A stretch of DNA of 64,000 nt from Pleurodeles waltl (GCF_031143425.1 NC_090447.1:130219106-130283105), one strand, 5' to 3'. Shown: positions 34,111-47,221, numbered from the stretch's first letter. Notes: generated from the sequence alone by a model not told the origin. Made by a program: numbers and translations.

Positions 34111-37100
34111 CCAGATTCACTTACCATGTCACATTGGCTATGCAACAATGTTGTAATTATGGTATGGCTACTTGTGTGTAACTATCCAGTCATGTCTTTA
34201 TGGTGACATTGGTATGTTGAACCTATGGGTTTGTTTATGAGTCTGCTACATGTGATTACTCATACCTTGTGCATATGTGCATGTGTAGCTACACTGTGTC
34301 CACATGCATGTTGGCACATGTGTACTATGAGTGCACATATGTGTTTTAATACTATTTTGTCTGAGTACTACATTGTTATGTCTGATATACAAATGTACAC
34401 ATACCAACAGCACAAAATATATGAAAGCCTATGTCCAACACATGGTAAGGCATGTGACAACCATGACAATTTGTACTCAGAGTATGCAGTGGACTAGGTT
34501 GATGTCATGTTACCCATGCCAATTTGCATGTGCATGTGTGTCCACTCTGTGGTGTGTTGTTGGTTTTTACTTCATGATGCTCTGCTACACATGTGACATA
34601 TAGTTTCCCATGCATCTTAGTTGCAGGAGATGGTATGTTTAATGTGTCACTGAAGGTTGGTATTTGCCGTGTGTGTGTAAAGAAATGTGTAGTGCCATTT
34701 CAGTAATATATGACCACAGTAGTGTGTTCATGGGATGTGAAACCTCACATTACTATCTTCCTGCATGGACACATGTTGGACTTTGACAAATGTATGCGTA
34801 GCCATATCAGTGCTCCGATGTTTCTGTATGTCGGAACACATGTGAAGGTAATTTCTTTCATTCACTGATCTTGTGATACCTCTGCCCTTACTTTTGTGCT
34901 AGGTTGCCTTTTGTTCAGAATCCTATACACATTACCATGCCTGAGCCACTGCAGTGGTACAAGTGTGCTGAGATATGTGGTATATGGGTGCATGCCAACA
35001 ACTAGGCACTCACATTTGTCCACCTCCTGTTTGTTATGACTGTCACATACAATGGCATACCACTGTGTAGCAGTGCTGCACTCTGGCATAGATGGCAGCC
35101 TACTCACCATCACTACTGTGGGAGTTTGGATGGCAACACAACCCATGGTTGCATTTGAAGGGGCACGTTTACAGAGCTCCAGTTTACTCATCCCACTGTG
35201 CACATCCATCAAGCCTCTGACAATGCCATCAGTTTAGGTAGCCAGAGCAGTGGTGTTAGGGTGTTTTGAGCGGGGATCTAGCCTCCTCGTGATTGCTACT
35301 CAGCAGAACAATGCACACCCCTCTAGACAGACACATGCACAATTGTGATCAAACAGACCAGGATATCACATTTTCCTCTGAGGAACTTGATGTCAGCCTT
35401 CCCCTCTCATAAACAGAGGACTGGGTACTTGCACGTGTAGGACATGTCTCATCATTTGATGACCTCAGTAATTTCCATGGGCAGCTTTGTTAGGGATTGT
35501 ATATCTGTTGTGACTTCTATTTTGGGAATGTGTTAGGGTACACATGGTGTTGTCTGTCACTGTGTCCCGTCATGTTGGCATGCGATGGGCAACTACCAGG
35601 TTATGGTAGTGGCAAACATGACAGGGTTATGTACTGACCTGGCCACCCTCTCTGTACATATAATGAGTGCTGACATGTAGACATTGATGTGTTGCACAGT
35701 CAGTATTGGTCTATGTGTGTTCCTTCTCCATGTTTTCCCACATTACTGGTGAGGTATGTATTGTCTTCTGCATTGCTCCCATTCTTTAGGCTACTTGCAC
35801 TTTGTACACATCTTCTACAGCAACATTGTCTGCTCATACATGGACAGGATACAACATGTGACTTGTGTAAATTGTAAATGTACACATCTTCTACTACTGG
35901 CTACATGATAGTTACCATCCCATTGACAGTATTTGTGAGATGTAATAAGTGCCACACACACATGACATTACACCTGCAACAGCACTTGTGTTGTCTCCAA
36001 GTGACCTCCCATGTTGTATTTGCAAGTATCTGTGGGTATCTCTCAGCTGTCCATCCACATCCTCTGTTGAATATTGGATGCATTTCTTCCACCACGCCAC
36101 AACCTAGGTAACTTTTACCATGACTGAATGATGTTGAGGTGTGAAGTCATCTCAGTGCTGTTTTTTTCATTAGCCAAATGCAACATATATCCCATTCATT
36201 TTTTTGAATGGTCTCTGACCGTTTTGAACATTTCTGGACATAGTTGCACATCCCACACCTGATTGCCATGTCGGAACCCAAAACAGGTATGGAACAATTT
36301 GTTACTGTTGCTACCTTGCACTTGTTATGGCATGTGAGTGACAACGAGTGGTGTGTATTGCTATGTGGTGCGTGATGTTGTTATACAGAGCATACTTAGT
36401 AAATATGCTGGCACATGTAATGCATTGTTGATACTAGCAAACCCTTTGCCACCTATGACATACACCCGTACATCAGTCTTCACATGTTTATCTGGAATTG
36501 CTGTAGGCATGTGTCAAGACAGCAGATTTGTGTGAAAACTGTGAATCTTATTTACATAGGGAGTGTAACACACTCTGCCTACATTCCACCCAGACATTTA
36601 TTTGGCAGTACACTTTCTCATTTAATACTTAGATCCTGACAATGGGTCATGTGTTTGGATAGTGATTCAGCACCCATAGCTGCTTAATTTGTCTGGCAAC
36701 CCATAGCACACCCAACAGCTAACGTGAGTGTGCCATAAGTTAGGTTAGTCCACCATGTGTCAGGGCTGTGCCCAATGGCAGTGCCAGGACATAATCCCAT
36801 GGATACACTGTGTAGGCTCTGCCTCTAACATTGGTTACAATCTCTGTACAATAACTGAAGGTCCATAGTTAACAATGATGTCCCCCCTTGTCACACATGC
36901 TCTGCGCAGGCAAAGCATTGATCACCCTGACATGTGACAGTGTTCAATTCCGACATTACTTAAACACCATTTGCTCACAGCCCCTACTTCATATGTGCCC
37001 CCTTGAATACATCCTGGTAGGTGCAGTGTTGGTGTGGGGAAAGGGCTGGGAATTAGCACCTTGCTTACTTGATGGAGCAATATATGTAGTAATGCATAGA

Positions 37101-37339
37101 TCTAGGCCTTCAGGAGTCACTTGCCCGTGAATTGCATGTCACTGAAATGTGAAATAGAGGCAGTAGACCCTCTTACACCACAAATAATGTTCCTACCATA
37201 CTTGCAAATATTGTGTTTCTTATCTGCTCCCTAAGGCTTGAGTTACATTCCAATGGTATATGTAGTTGAGAATGAGTAGCCCAAGGAGATTCAGTTGCAA
37301 AGTATTTTATTTGTGCTATTTACAGTGTGATGATGATAG
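34111..37339. other. H1 non-coding interior
   Basis: About 3.2 kb with TG/CA-rich words and no supported gene or clear repeat. Confidence 0.4.
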
Positions 37340-37728
37340 TCACTGTGTATAAAAGTTCTCTACTATGTGGGGTCTCCTGTGAACTCCTGCAGCAGTATTC
37401 TGTTGTTCCCCCTCCAAATGAGCTGTTTCATCATCATCCTCCTCCTCGTTGGGAATGTCAACCTGTTCATCCCAGGGAAAATTTGTTCTTATGCATATGT
37501 TATGGAGGATTGCATATGCCAGTATGATTTTACACACCAGTGGTGGAGCATACAAGAGGCTTCCTCCTGTCAGGGCCAGGCACCTGAATCTTGACTTCAG
37601 AAGCCCAAATGTCCTCTACACCACATTGCCTGTTCTTCTGTGACCTTCGTTTTATGCACACTCTTCCTCCATTGTGGGATTGGCAAATGGAGTCATTACC
37701 CATGGCTGTATGCCATAACCTTGATCAG
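37340..37728 (-). pseudogene. H1 Harbinger transposase, C-terminal exon
   Basis: After an ATTTGCAG acceptor the frame reads DQGYGIQPWVMTPF... and RTFGLLKSRFRCL, the C-terminal part of the DDE_4 (PIF/Harbinger) nuclease, ending with an acidic tail. Lesions: TAA at 37654-37652, and TAG at 37618-37616 exactly where the third catalytic residue (Glu of the ERTFG block) is expected. The transposase cuts and joins element ends. Confidence 0.8.
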
Positions 37729-39101
37729 CTGCAAATTAATGAGAGGAGATGTGTTGGTAAAGCTTGATAGTGGTTTGGAATATACCATGGCAGTTGTTTG
37801 TAGTTGGTGGAATGGTGACTCTGACTTGCTTGTGGTATAATGTATGTTACTGTTCTTGTGAAATGGTTTCATAGGCCAGTCTTGATGGACATGACAATCT
37901 TGGGTAGTGGGAATTTTCATATTGATTCCAAACTGATGGTGTACTATTGCGAAAATGTGTTGTGTAGTCCATATTTGAGGAAATTTCCTATTGTTGGATG
38001 GAACCTATCACCTTGTTGCACCACAATGGTGTCAGATGTTTAGACACCATAGTAGCCCTACAAAGCCAAACTGTACCGTCCATGTTATCATGTGGCACTA
38101 CGCATTCAGTTCAACACTTAGTTACCCTTTGTGGCAGATGATGGTTATGCCAGCCATCAAGTGTACGAGGGTGTGTACCACACATTTGTAGGATGCCTGT
38201 AGGATGATCTAATTTGGTGCAGTAGTATATCCCCGCTTCCAATACATCATTTATCATAGACACTTTCAACACATGCACAGTGCAGACTTTGGAAAGGGCA
38301 CACCTATTTTTCACATGGGTCCCTATGTACGATGAATGGTAGGTCAGGTATGTCCTCTATACTCCGAGTCCTACTATGGCATCCATGATTTTTACAGTTT
38401 TGCACAAACTCTGCACCAGGGTGGACAATTTCTTATTCACGGAACAGACATGGTGGTCTTAGGGGGTGCTAAAGGGCACATGTGAGGTGACACTGGAGTA
38501 GGTGCTGCCCCATTTTTCATGATTCTGCCCCATGGTCTTTCATGGGAGGTTAATTTGTATTCATATGTGTGTGACACAATGCAGCAAACGTGTATGTGCA
38601 CACAACAGGTATGTCAGGTATGTGTAGATAATGTGTAGTTGGCAATGGCACCACTTGGGTGGCATTTGAAATAGGTGCTGCCAGAGGCTGCACACCATGA
38701 TTTACTTGGAGCTGTGCCTATGTGTGACGTTCTTTAAATGGCCATGGCCTATGCCATTGACAGAGCTGAGCTATTCTTTGTTTGGTGTAATGTGTGTGGG
38801 ATCTCTACTTATTTGTCAGCCAATGGACACTTGTAGTGTTTTTTTGGGCAGCTTCTGTATGCAAAGGGAGCATTGCTCCACCTGTCCACACGTGGTGTGC
38901 CAGTCAGGTTGTGGCAGTGTTATATACATGTGGGTGTATGTGTTTGTGATGTGAAATGATTGCAGTATAGTGTGGAATGTTGCATATGTGTTGTTGCCTG
39001 TACATCTGTGTTCCCCTGCATGTGTATTTAGAGTGGTGTATGTCTTGTTTGTCTTACATGGTTAGTGTGTTGTGTGTGTAATGATTGGTATGGTGGCTTA
39101 C

Positions 39102-39816
39102 CTACGAGTAGGACATTACCATATTGCCTTCCTGGAACTGCTCGTTGATGGTTGAATGGCGGAATATGTAGGCATCATGGACGCTGCTGGGATATTTTTC
39201 AAGGATATTAGTGAAGAGCCCACAGTGGTCCACAATGCCCTGCACAGTGATTGAATGGGTGTGCTTGTGGTTCTTATATAGATATTCCGTTGCTGCAGGG
39301 TGTGGCAGTTCAACATGGGTGCAGTCCATTGCACCCAGCACATACAGGAACCCAGCAATTTGGTAGAAACCTTGCTTGGTCTCCTGCTGCAGATTCTGGG
39401 TGTTTGGGAAGCAGATGTGGTGGGGTGTGAGGTGTATGATTGCATCCCGGATTTTGGGTAGGAGGACCGAGAAGGATGGCTGTGACATACCAGCCACTTG
39501 TTCGGCCATTATCTGAAAAGATCCAGACACCAGAATATGAAGGACAGCAAGGAGTTTTGTCATGGGTGGAATAGTTGTGCGAGTTTGCACCCTTGCTGTG
39601 ATGTTTGACGCAATGTGATATAGCATGCGTACAATGGACTCCTGGGTAAGTCAATACATCCTGATGACATCTTGTTCCCTGAGGCCAAGGATGGTTGTCT
39701 ACTGTCTGATTGTCCTCTCTTGCCTTCTGCTCTGCCTTTGTGGCTGCTCTGGTGGTGTTTGGGGTTGCTGCGGTGGTGATGGAGGGACATGCTGTCTTCG
39801 CTGATGTCTGCAGCAT
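39102..39816 (-). pseudogene. H1 Harbinger transposase, N-terminal exon
   Basis: Contains LREQDV, a TGA near 39645, then VLHILVSGSFQ, GAMDCTHVE (first Asp, 39326-39324), VDHCGLFTNI (second Asp, 39230-39228) and SVHDAYIFR, all typical of PIF/Harbinger DDE transposases. A one-base frame change near 39125 is needed before the GTAAGC donor at 39101. The intron of about 1.4 kb leads to the exon at 37728. Confidence 0.82.
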
Positions 39817-40248
39817 ATGCCAAGCTGGAGCAGTACCACTTCCATGTTGTCCTGCAAATTGTAAATGCTCCTTCTGTGTGATTTCCTTGAGTGGTGGTGT
39901 GTGGACCTCTTTTTAACACCTGGTCTGACCAGGCGTTATATTTTGACACTAATCAGACTTCGTATAATTTTTGCAGTCCGCTTCCTTGGCATGCATAATT
40001 TTTGCATCGGGAGGTAAATATGGTGCTAGAGGGCTAGTGTCATTTTTAGGAAGGGAACACCTATCTTGCATCTCATTTTTTAAATGAGACCTAAGGTGGG
40101 TTGGCACTTCCTAAAATTGGCGCTAACTCCAATATTTTGATGCTAGACAGGTCTAGCATCAAAATATAAGTGTGGAGTTAAGTTAGCGCTGCTTTTGCGT
40201 AAAAAAATGTAGGCAAAGGCGGCACAAACGTTTCATAAATATGGACCC

Positions 40249-41031
40249 TAATTTTCTGCAAACATATCCTTTCTCTCACCCTATCACTCTCCAGTTACCT
40301 ACCACTCCTTCCTTTTTCTCAGACTCTCTTCTCTGTGCATCCGTTCTCCTCCATTAATCTTAAGTCCTCCTTGCTCTACTCTTTCTCTTTCACTCCACAA
40401 CGATGAAAATGTTAATAGTTTCAAGTTGTGAGAGTCTTGGTATGGGGTGTTCTCTGGGATGGTGATTCTTGAAAAGAGTGTGTAAGCATTACCAACAGAC
40501 ATATGTTGACCACAAGACAATAATTCAAGAAGACTATGCACACAAGACAGATTGAAATTATTTGCAAATGCACCTCAGCATCTCCTATCCAGGATATAAG
40601 CCTTCTCTGAGCCTGTAAGGGTAGTGTCGCTCCTCTGAGGATACAGCAAGAGGTTCCTTCTGATACTCTTAGTGTGACCGTAAATTGGTGCCTGAGGCAC
40701 ATATTTTAAGCCTACAGTGATTGGTCTCTATCCACTGAGCATGTAATTTTGGAGAAGCTGGGCAAGCCAAAAACCCAATTTCCTATGGGCTGCCTATGAG
40801 TTGTTTTCATTGGCACTTTGCAATACCAAAAATAAATGAAGATGAACAAGAGACAATGATCTATGTGTACACACACTAATTATTGGCACATTGTTTGCCC
40901 ACACACATATTAAAACCATCTGTAACTGAACATTTCAAGGTCCAGAAACTAACGTGATCTCATGAGGTGCACGAAGCATGTCCTTATAGTTGGTATTGGC
41001 CTCCTATCCATGCCCTGGATGCAATACATAA
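40249..41031. other. flanking DNA, no feature seen
   Basis: A pyrimidine-rich start, plausibly the continuation of the 14480-14600 flank across H1. No coding or RNA signal. Confidence 0.4.
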
Positions 41032-41388
41032 GGGGGCTCATTATGAACACGCTTCATGCTGGCGGTCTTTTCATAGACCGCCAGCCCCCTTGAGACCCCG
41101 CCAGCCGAATTACAAACATTCTGCTGGGCCGGGACATTGCCAGGGAAAGGCTGGGGAACACAGGGTTCATTATCCGGAGGGTGGCGCTGCTTGCAGCGCT
41201 GCCCTTTCGGATAATGATATCCGCCATCGTCAGGTTGCCTGTCACCGGTAGCCTGGTGGTGGTGGAGGACCACCACAGACAGCCTACCCTGTCTACATAA
41301 TATGGTGGTTCAGACCGCCATGCCGGTGGTGGGATTAACCGCCGCCGCCGGCATGGCGGTCTGAACCGCCAGGTTCATATTGAGCTCC
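41032..41388. mobile_element. Harbinger-type MITE (short)
   Basis: Ends GGGGGCTCATTATGAAC and, on the other strand, GGAGCTCAATATGAACC, with internal TGGCGGTC/GACCGCCA hairpins. Same style as 28112-28729. The target duplication is not perfect (TAA/AAG). Confidence 0.75.
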
Positions 41389-41394
41389 AAGGTG

Positions 41395-42890
41395 TTCAGA
41401 GAGTGCCAACTTGTATGTCTCTTTAGTGTGGTCAACACCAATGACTGTAAAAGAAGAGATGCCTTAGGGATCCATCCTTGCTCTGACCCTATTCTAACTT
41501 TATATTGAGCCCCTTGGAGTCATTTGTGGAAAATCCAGGATCTACTAGGATTCTCTACCATCAATTTTCTGATGACACCCAACTATATATAAAGGTCCCC
41601 TCTGCCAATTACTTTGCACATCTTGCTAAAACTTTAACTACTGTTCACAACTGGGTGACTTTTCACCAACTAAAAAGAAACCCTTCTAAGAATGAATTTG
41701 TCCTAATTTCTTCATCACAACCCCAACCTCTAGCACAATCCTGAAAGGACACACTCCATTTTCTGAATAGAATACCGATCATTGTGGTCAGCACAAAATC
41801 CCTAGGAGGCATTCTAGATAAAAACCTAGGGTCTGATTTAAATGTTGGGGGACGAGTTACTCCATCATAACGGTTGTGAATATCCCATCCGCCAAAATCG
41901 AAATCCCATTATATCCTATCGGAAGTAGATTTCAGTGGACGGGATATCTTTTCTGTTGTGACGGAGTAACTTGTCCATCAATATCTAAATCAGGTCATAC
42001 ATCTTTAATGGAAAATGAACAGCATGGCCAAAAATGTACAAAGTAAACTATGCATACCCTGGGGAATCCACTACTTCATTTCAGAGCAAGATTTGATAAC
42101 TCTTCTTTCATTTCTTTGTGCTCCCAAGACTCGACTACTATAATTTTCTCTTGACTGGTCTCCCCCAAACCTCTTTCTCCCTTTAAATCTATCCTGCATT
42201 CTGCAGCACACTTTGTCTATGAGGCCAAAAGAAATGGGCACGTCTCACAGATGCTGCTTACCCTCTGATGGCTGCCCATTTAAGTCAGAGCCATATTCAA
42301 GACTGTTTGTATCACACAGTTTGTATCACCCATCATGGTCCACTCCATGCTACGTGGCAGACAAATGCAAGTTCTCTGGAGGCACCAAACTAATGAAAAA
42401 TTCCAAAGCACTGCTACTTGAACCCTCAGTCCTTAAAAAGGAATGATTCATGGCACAAACCATCTCAGAGAGAATATTTAGAATATGGACTGCCTTATGT
42501 CAGAACCTACACACCATCACTCCGATGGTTGTCTCCAAATCAGAGTTGAAAACCCTCCCCGTTCTGAGGTAGTTTGGGAAGTCTCAGCAATGACCTTATC
42601 ATGGACTGACTTATAATGGACTGCCCTTATCATGGACTGACTCCCTTATCTCAATTTTGGCATCCATGGACATGCTGCCATCTCCTCAATGTACAAATAT
42701 TGTGGGGACATTTGAATCTGTGCCTCTTGTTAAGACTAGTAATTGTATCTACTTACTGCCTTTGACCATCATATTTTTTTAAAAATCTTGTATCTTTGTA
42801 ATAAACATTGTTCATTGTAAACCAGTGAGGCACCTTTGGGTGATGTCTGTGCTATACAAAAAAATCATAAATAAATAAGTCAATAAAGAG
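41395..42890 (+). pseudogene. CR1/L2/Rex1-type LINE, 3' fragment
   Basis: A degenerate reverse transcriptase: YHQFSDDTQLYIK (catalytic Asp pair at 41571-41576, the YADDTQLY block of this clade), LNPSK-like and LGGILD blocks, and later pieces at 42213-42446 in shifted frames. The 3' end, GTGCTATACAAAAAAATCATAAATAAATAAG, is the short A/T-rich repeat tail of such LINEs. It is 5'-truncated, with many stops. Confidence 0.75.
41829..41995. mobile_element. palindromic MITE inside the LINE
   Basis: GTCTGATTTAAATGTTGGGGG...ends match the complement of the right end (GACCTGATTTAGATATTGATGG), and GAGTTACTCC recurs on both arms. It interrupts the LINE frame at ILDKNL. Confidence 0.75.
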
Positions 42891-43624
42891 TTGCGTTCAC
42901 TTTATCTGTTCTGTAAGGTTTTACTGTTATGTGACACTCAAAGCCTTGCTTTGAGATTCCATGTAGATGTTGAGTTGATATGTGTGCAGTGAGTGCATAC
43001 CACCTATAAAATTTTAGGGATACTTGTGAGGGTCTGAGTACTAAGAACAATATAATACCTTTTGGATGCTTGTGCCCTATCATGTTACATGACGGAGGAT
43101 GAGAACAGCTTTCCCAGACTGTGGAAGCGTGTTGCCTTTATTACTGTGGCTGAAGGATGGATAATTAGACACTGAAGTGAGGGAGGATGGAGAAGGGCTT
43201 CCCCTAGAAATTCAAAGAGCACTTTCTAACAAAGCACTGCTTATTAGTATATTATTTATTCTTTCTTGAGCACTGACATTTGTTATGTGGTAGGAGTGAG
43301 AGATGGGACTGTAGTTTTTGTTGTTCGTAGTGAGAAGGTTTGTGGGCTGGGCCTGCTGTTTTGTGTATCCCCAGGGACCGCTTAAGAAAGGGCAATGATG
43401 GTCATATGGAAAGATCTCATGCTTCCTTGTAACCATATTTGGAATACTCCTGATTGGAGCCAGTTCTATTGCTACCTGCTGTGAGAACCATCAGCTTGCA
43501 CAAGCATAAAAAACAACATTTGTGAGAAAATCACTCAATACTGATTCGGAAACCTTGCAAATTGAATTCCTATCCCCCATCTGAAAAATATGTATAAATG
43601 TGGGATTGAAATGGTCACACTTGG
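42891..43624. other. flanking DNA, no feature seen
   Basis: No gene, repeat or RNA structure recognised. Confidence 0.35.
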
Positions 43625-43840
43625 GGCCATATGTAGGAAATTCCAGCTTTGCGACTTGCAAATTGCGAGTCTGAGCGACTTGCAATTTGCGAGTCGCAAA
43701 GCCGGATGCAGGATGGTGTCCCTGACACCATTTGCGAGTCGCAACGGGGTCGCAAAGGCCCACCTTTCAAGTCAGAGCACTCACAGGGATGGTGGCCTGC
43801 TGGAGACAGCAGACCACAATGTCTGTGACTGCTTTTAAAT
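43625..43840. mobile_element. truncated MITE, same family as 23675-24389
   Basis: Begins GGCCATATGTAGGAAA, with subterminal GCGAGTCGCAA palindromes and the shared CTGGAGACAGCAGACC...GTCTGTGACTGCTTTT core. It stops abruptly where the PLE begins, so the PLE inserted into this MITE. Confidence 0.75.
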
Positions 43841-44231
43841 AATACAAAAAACAAAATATCCAATAGGGATAAATCTATACCAAATATCTAAGCAAAAAAC
43901 TCAATTTTTTACTGAATTGTAATTTCTTTTATTACAAACACAACAATTCAATCCTAGTGTCAACTGATCACCTATCTATCTAAAAACTAAATACACAAAA
44001 TCTAAATATATAAATCCAAAGCGAGCCCAAAATTACAAACAAGCACCGTGATACATAAAATATAGGCTGCTAAACCATCAAGTGGCGAGCAGTCACCAAT
44101 CCAGGTAGTGACTGTAATGGAAGGAAAGTATCCTGCAACAGTGAGACAAGTCAATCACTGGGGTAAATGTCCGATACAGTCCACAAATTGCTTAATCCAG
44201 GTGTTTCAGGAATTCCAACAGTCACTCCTTA

Positions 44232-44292
44232 GAACGTTATAGTTGACGCGTTTCGGCCTTAAACAACTACGGCCTCCTCAGGACAATGAAGA
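44232..44292 (-). ncRNA. hammerhead ribozyme candidate (PLE type I)
   Basis: On the minus strand: CTGAGGAG (44281-44274, CUGANGA core), stem II GGCC...GGCC (44274-44271 with 44258-44255), GAAA (44254-44251), then CGCGTC (44250-44245) with the very short stem III and GTC cleavage triplet typical of PLE hammerheads. Stem I pairs only partly (a C-A mismatch next to the core), so activity is uncertain. Confidence 0.7.
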
Positions 44293-45106
44293 CAGTGCCT
44301 ATATGTGCAACACAAGAAAAGTACCTTAAAAAACTAAGGGGCATAATAATAATAAATACCACCAGGTGTAGGGAGAACCCAACACCTGTTCACCAACATG
44401 CCCTCATGTGTGCACATGAAAAAAAACATATATATAGTGAATAGAATAATAACTGAAAAAATATATATATTAAAGAAATTTATGTACAAGAAATATAATA
44501 AAGGAGACTGAACCCCATCACTAATCCGTTTAATAAATTATAGTAAATGTTGTATAGAGAAGAATCAGACCCAGAGGTATAGCCCACCAAACTAAAACAT
44601 GTTAATCAAACTAAACAAAGCAACAGAGACACATGTTAACTTCGAAGACCCAATTATCATGCTTCCATATCAATCAAAATAGGTAGAAGAGACACGTGTT
44701 CTAAGGAGACTAACCTTAGCTTGATTAATCAGTGTGGAGCACAAGCGGTAATTCATTAATCAGTGCAACCGGACGGGTGCTGAAAAAAATAATATAGGAC
44801 AAAAGCTGACTGAAAACAGGCTTAAACCAATAACAAAAGCCTGTCCACCGCGAATGCAGCAACACACGTGGCGCCTACCTTACTATCAGAGAATAGCCGG
44901 CCGACTTTCGGCAAGACTTCAAAGCTACGCCGCATTCCGAGTTAAAACGACGAGCGTTCAAGAAAGCGGCATGTCGGGCCATCACCTTAGATACGCGTCT
45001 CCGCTAGATATAAAAAGGAGACTAAACATGTTTCTACTCCTACAACAAGACTGTGGGGGCCATTTTGTAATGTGCAAAAAACATAATTAAAAACAAATTA
45101 AAAGAC

Positions 45107-45109
45107 AAA
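45107..45109. repeat. H2 target site duplication, left (AAA)
   Basis: AAA flanks H2 on both sides (right copy 53560-53562). Three bases fits PIF/Harbinger, though TWA is more usual. Confidence 0.6.
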
Positions 45110-45708
45110 GGCCCTCGTTACAACATTGGCGGTAAAAGCCGCTTACCGCCGTGCAGAAGACCGCCAATACACCGCTGCCGACGCGGAAACTCGCCACAGC
45201 TATTATGAGCCACATCTCGGAATCCGCTGAAATTCAGACACCCAAACAAGTCCGCCACACCAAAGGTCAGTGATAAACTGGCAAAAACAAAACCTCTACC
45301 GTCACGCCAACAGAAACACGCCCATGCTATCACGACACACGAATCCACGCAGCGGTCTTTCAACCGCGGTATTCCATTGGCGGTACACACCGCCGCGCTC
45401 AAAATACACACACATTTCCAAAACACCGCCACATTGGACAATTCGAAATACACGCACCTGATACACAAACACACACCACTCCCACACACCCAACACCATA
45501 GAAAACACACACCCACATTACCCACAAACCCGTATGACCAAAAATTTTGATGAAGGCCACAGAGACTGCACAGCATAGACAACCCCACCACACAGAGGCA
45601 CACAATACCATCATCCACACAACATCCACGCACAAAACACCACACACCACTACACTTCACCACACTCATCACCACATACACCACCCTACACATTACCTAC
45701 ACCACCCC

Positions 45709-47221
45709 ATGGCACGGCAAAGACACCCCAGGTTCTCCAAGGAGGAACTCAGGGTCATGGTGGAGGAAATCGTCCGGGTAGAGCCACAGCTATTTGAAGC
45801 ACAGGTGCAGCACACCTCCATAGCTAGGAAGATGGAGCTATGGCGAAGAATAGTCGACAGGGTCAACGCAGTGGGACAACACCCAAGAAATCGGGAGGAC
45901 ATCAGGAAGAGGTGGAACGACCTACGGGGGAAGGTGCGTTCCGTGGTCTCAAGACACCACCTGGTGGTTCAGCGGACTGGCAGCGGACCCCCACCTCCTC
46001 CCCTACAACTAACAACATGGGAGGAGGAGGTCTTGACCATTTTGCATCCTGAGGGCCTCGGAGGAGTCGGTGGAGGAATGGACTCTGGTAAGTCAAATTT
46101 TAACTTTCATATCCCCCACCCTACCTGCATGCTATCACATACCCCCACACTCACCCCCTCCCCTATCACTCCAACTCCTCACTAATGTACTAATAACACA
46201 ATCCACCCATCCCAACACCAAGCCCTGCATGACACCCCTCATTAAAGCATGCCCACTGCACATACCCATAACACCCCCCCCAACCATCATCACACAAGCC
46301 CCCACAAAGGAATGCCAGCACCGGGGTACACTCTCACCCACCCATTGCACACCATGACACACACACATGCAATAATCATGCTTTTACACCCCTGCAGGAC
46401 CACTACCCAACGTCACCAGACAGGAGGGTCCAGACACCTCTACCCCACCCACAGAAGAGGCCCACAGTGATGACAGCAGCTCTGGCCAACTGGATCCAGA
46501 TGACCAGCCCGGACCATAGTGGGCCTCGGGACAGTCGGTTCTCCTCGCACAGGCACAGCCCACCACAGACCTTCCACCCTCTGGTAACACCAGCACAGTA
46601 CCCACCCAGCGGGCCCATACCTCCGTCCCCAGGACACGTCAATCAGCTGTGTGTCCACCGCTACAGGGAACCCAGGATAAGCCACCACCCCAACAACAAC
46701 AGGGGCCTGGGGGCAGTGGTAGTGGGCACACGGTCCAGGGGACGGAGGCCCAGGAACACAGGGGAACTGGGAGGGCTGCTGTGCGACAGGGGGCGGACAG
46801 GCCAAGGGAACCCACTCTCCACGAGGCCCTCTCTTCCATCATGGGAGCATACCACCACTCCCAGGAGACAATGGCAACGGACCTGGCCAAGTTTCAGGAG
46901 ACCCAGCGCATGCAGGAGGAACAGTATTTGGGGTTCAGGGAGGAACTCAGAACCATCAGCTCCGCCCTGGGCACCATCATAGGGGTGCTGAAAGAGATAC
47001 TGAACACCAGGAGGGACACCGTGGCACTCCAAGGGGGCCCTGACACTAGCATGGACAATGAACTGCCCACCACCTCCGCCGGCGCTATTGGACAGGAGGC
47101 ACCGCCACAGGACCACCACACCAGCACCCCACCCCCTGCAGACGGAGAAGCACCCCACAAGCGATCCCTGAGATCCAGGAACAGGACAGAGCACGATGGC
47201 AAGACCCCCGCCAGGAAATGA
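45709..47221 (+). pseudogene. H2 Myb/SANT-like protein 1 (one stop, otherwise intact)
   Basis: Two exons: 45709-46087 and 46398-47221, with GTAAGT donor and CCCCTGCAG acceptor, phase 1. Exon 1 (MARQRHPRFSKEEL...) holds a Myb/SANT-like domain with Trp at WRRIV and KRWNDLRGKV. Exon 2 has a Ser/Pro/Gln-rich linker, then a helical region (HEALSSIMGAYHHS..., FQETQRMQEEQYLGFREEL) likely to form a coiled coil, and a basic C-terminus (KRSLRSRNR) that could act as a nuclear signal. The only lesion is TAG at 46517-46519, early in exon 2. In this family such proteins assist transposase import and end binding. The poly-A signal is at 47409. Confidence 0.82.

Larger units (their letters stand above)
14601..40248. 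mobile_element. decayed large PIF/Harbinger-type element (H1), split by nested insertions
   Basis: The left end GGCCCCTATTTAAGAAAT and the complement of the right end, GGGTCCATATTTATGAAA, form imperfect terminal inverted repeats flanked by TA-containing trinucleotides (CTA/TAA). Inside are a Harbinger transposase (minus, 39.8-37.3 kb), a Myb/SANT-like gene (plus, 14.9-17.7 kb) and a second SANT-like gene (minus, 33.3 to 18.4 kb). Removing the Gypsy insert leaves about 14.7 kb, large for a Harbinger, and much of the interior is non-coding. It might instead be two neighbouring elements. All genes are pseudogenes. Confidence 0.55.
43841..45109 (-). repeat. PLE pseudo-LTR, left copy
   Basis: A direct repeat of 62321-63585, 18.48 kb apart, same orientation and a few percent diverged. 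It contains the hammerhead candidate at 44232-44292. Confidence 0.9.

Noticed and set aside
44854..45090. 78-codon frame, duplicated at 63331-63546
   Set aside because: Lies in the PLE pseudo-LTR on the opposite strand to the element; duplicated only because the repeat is.
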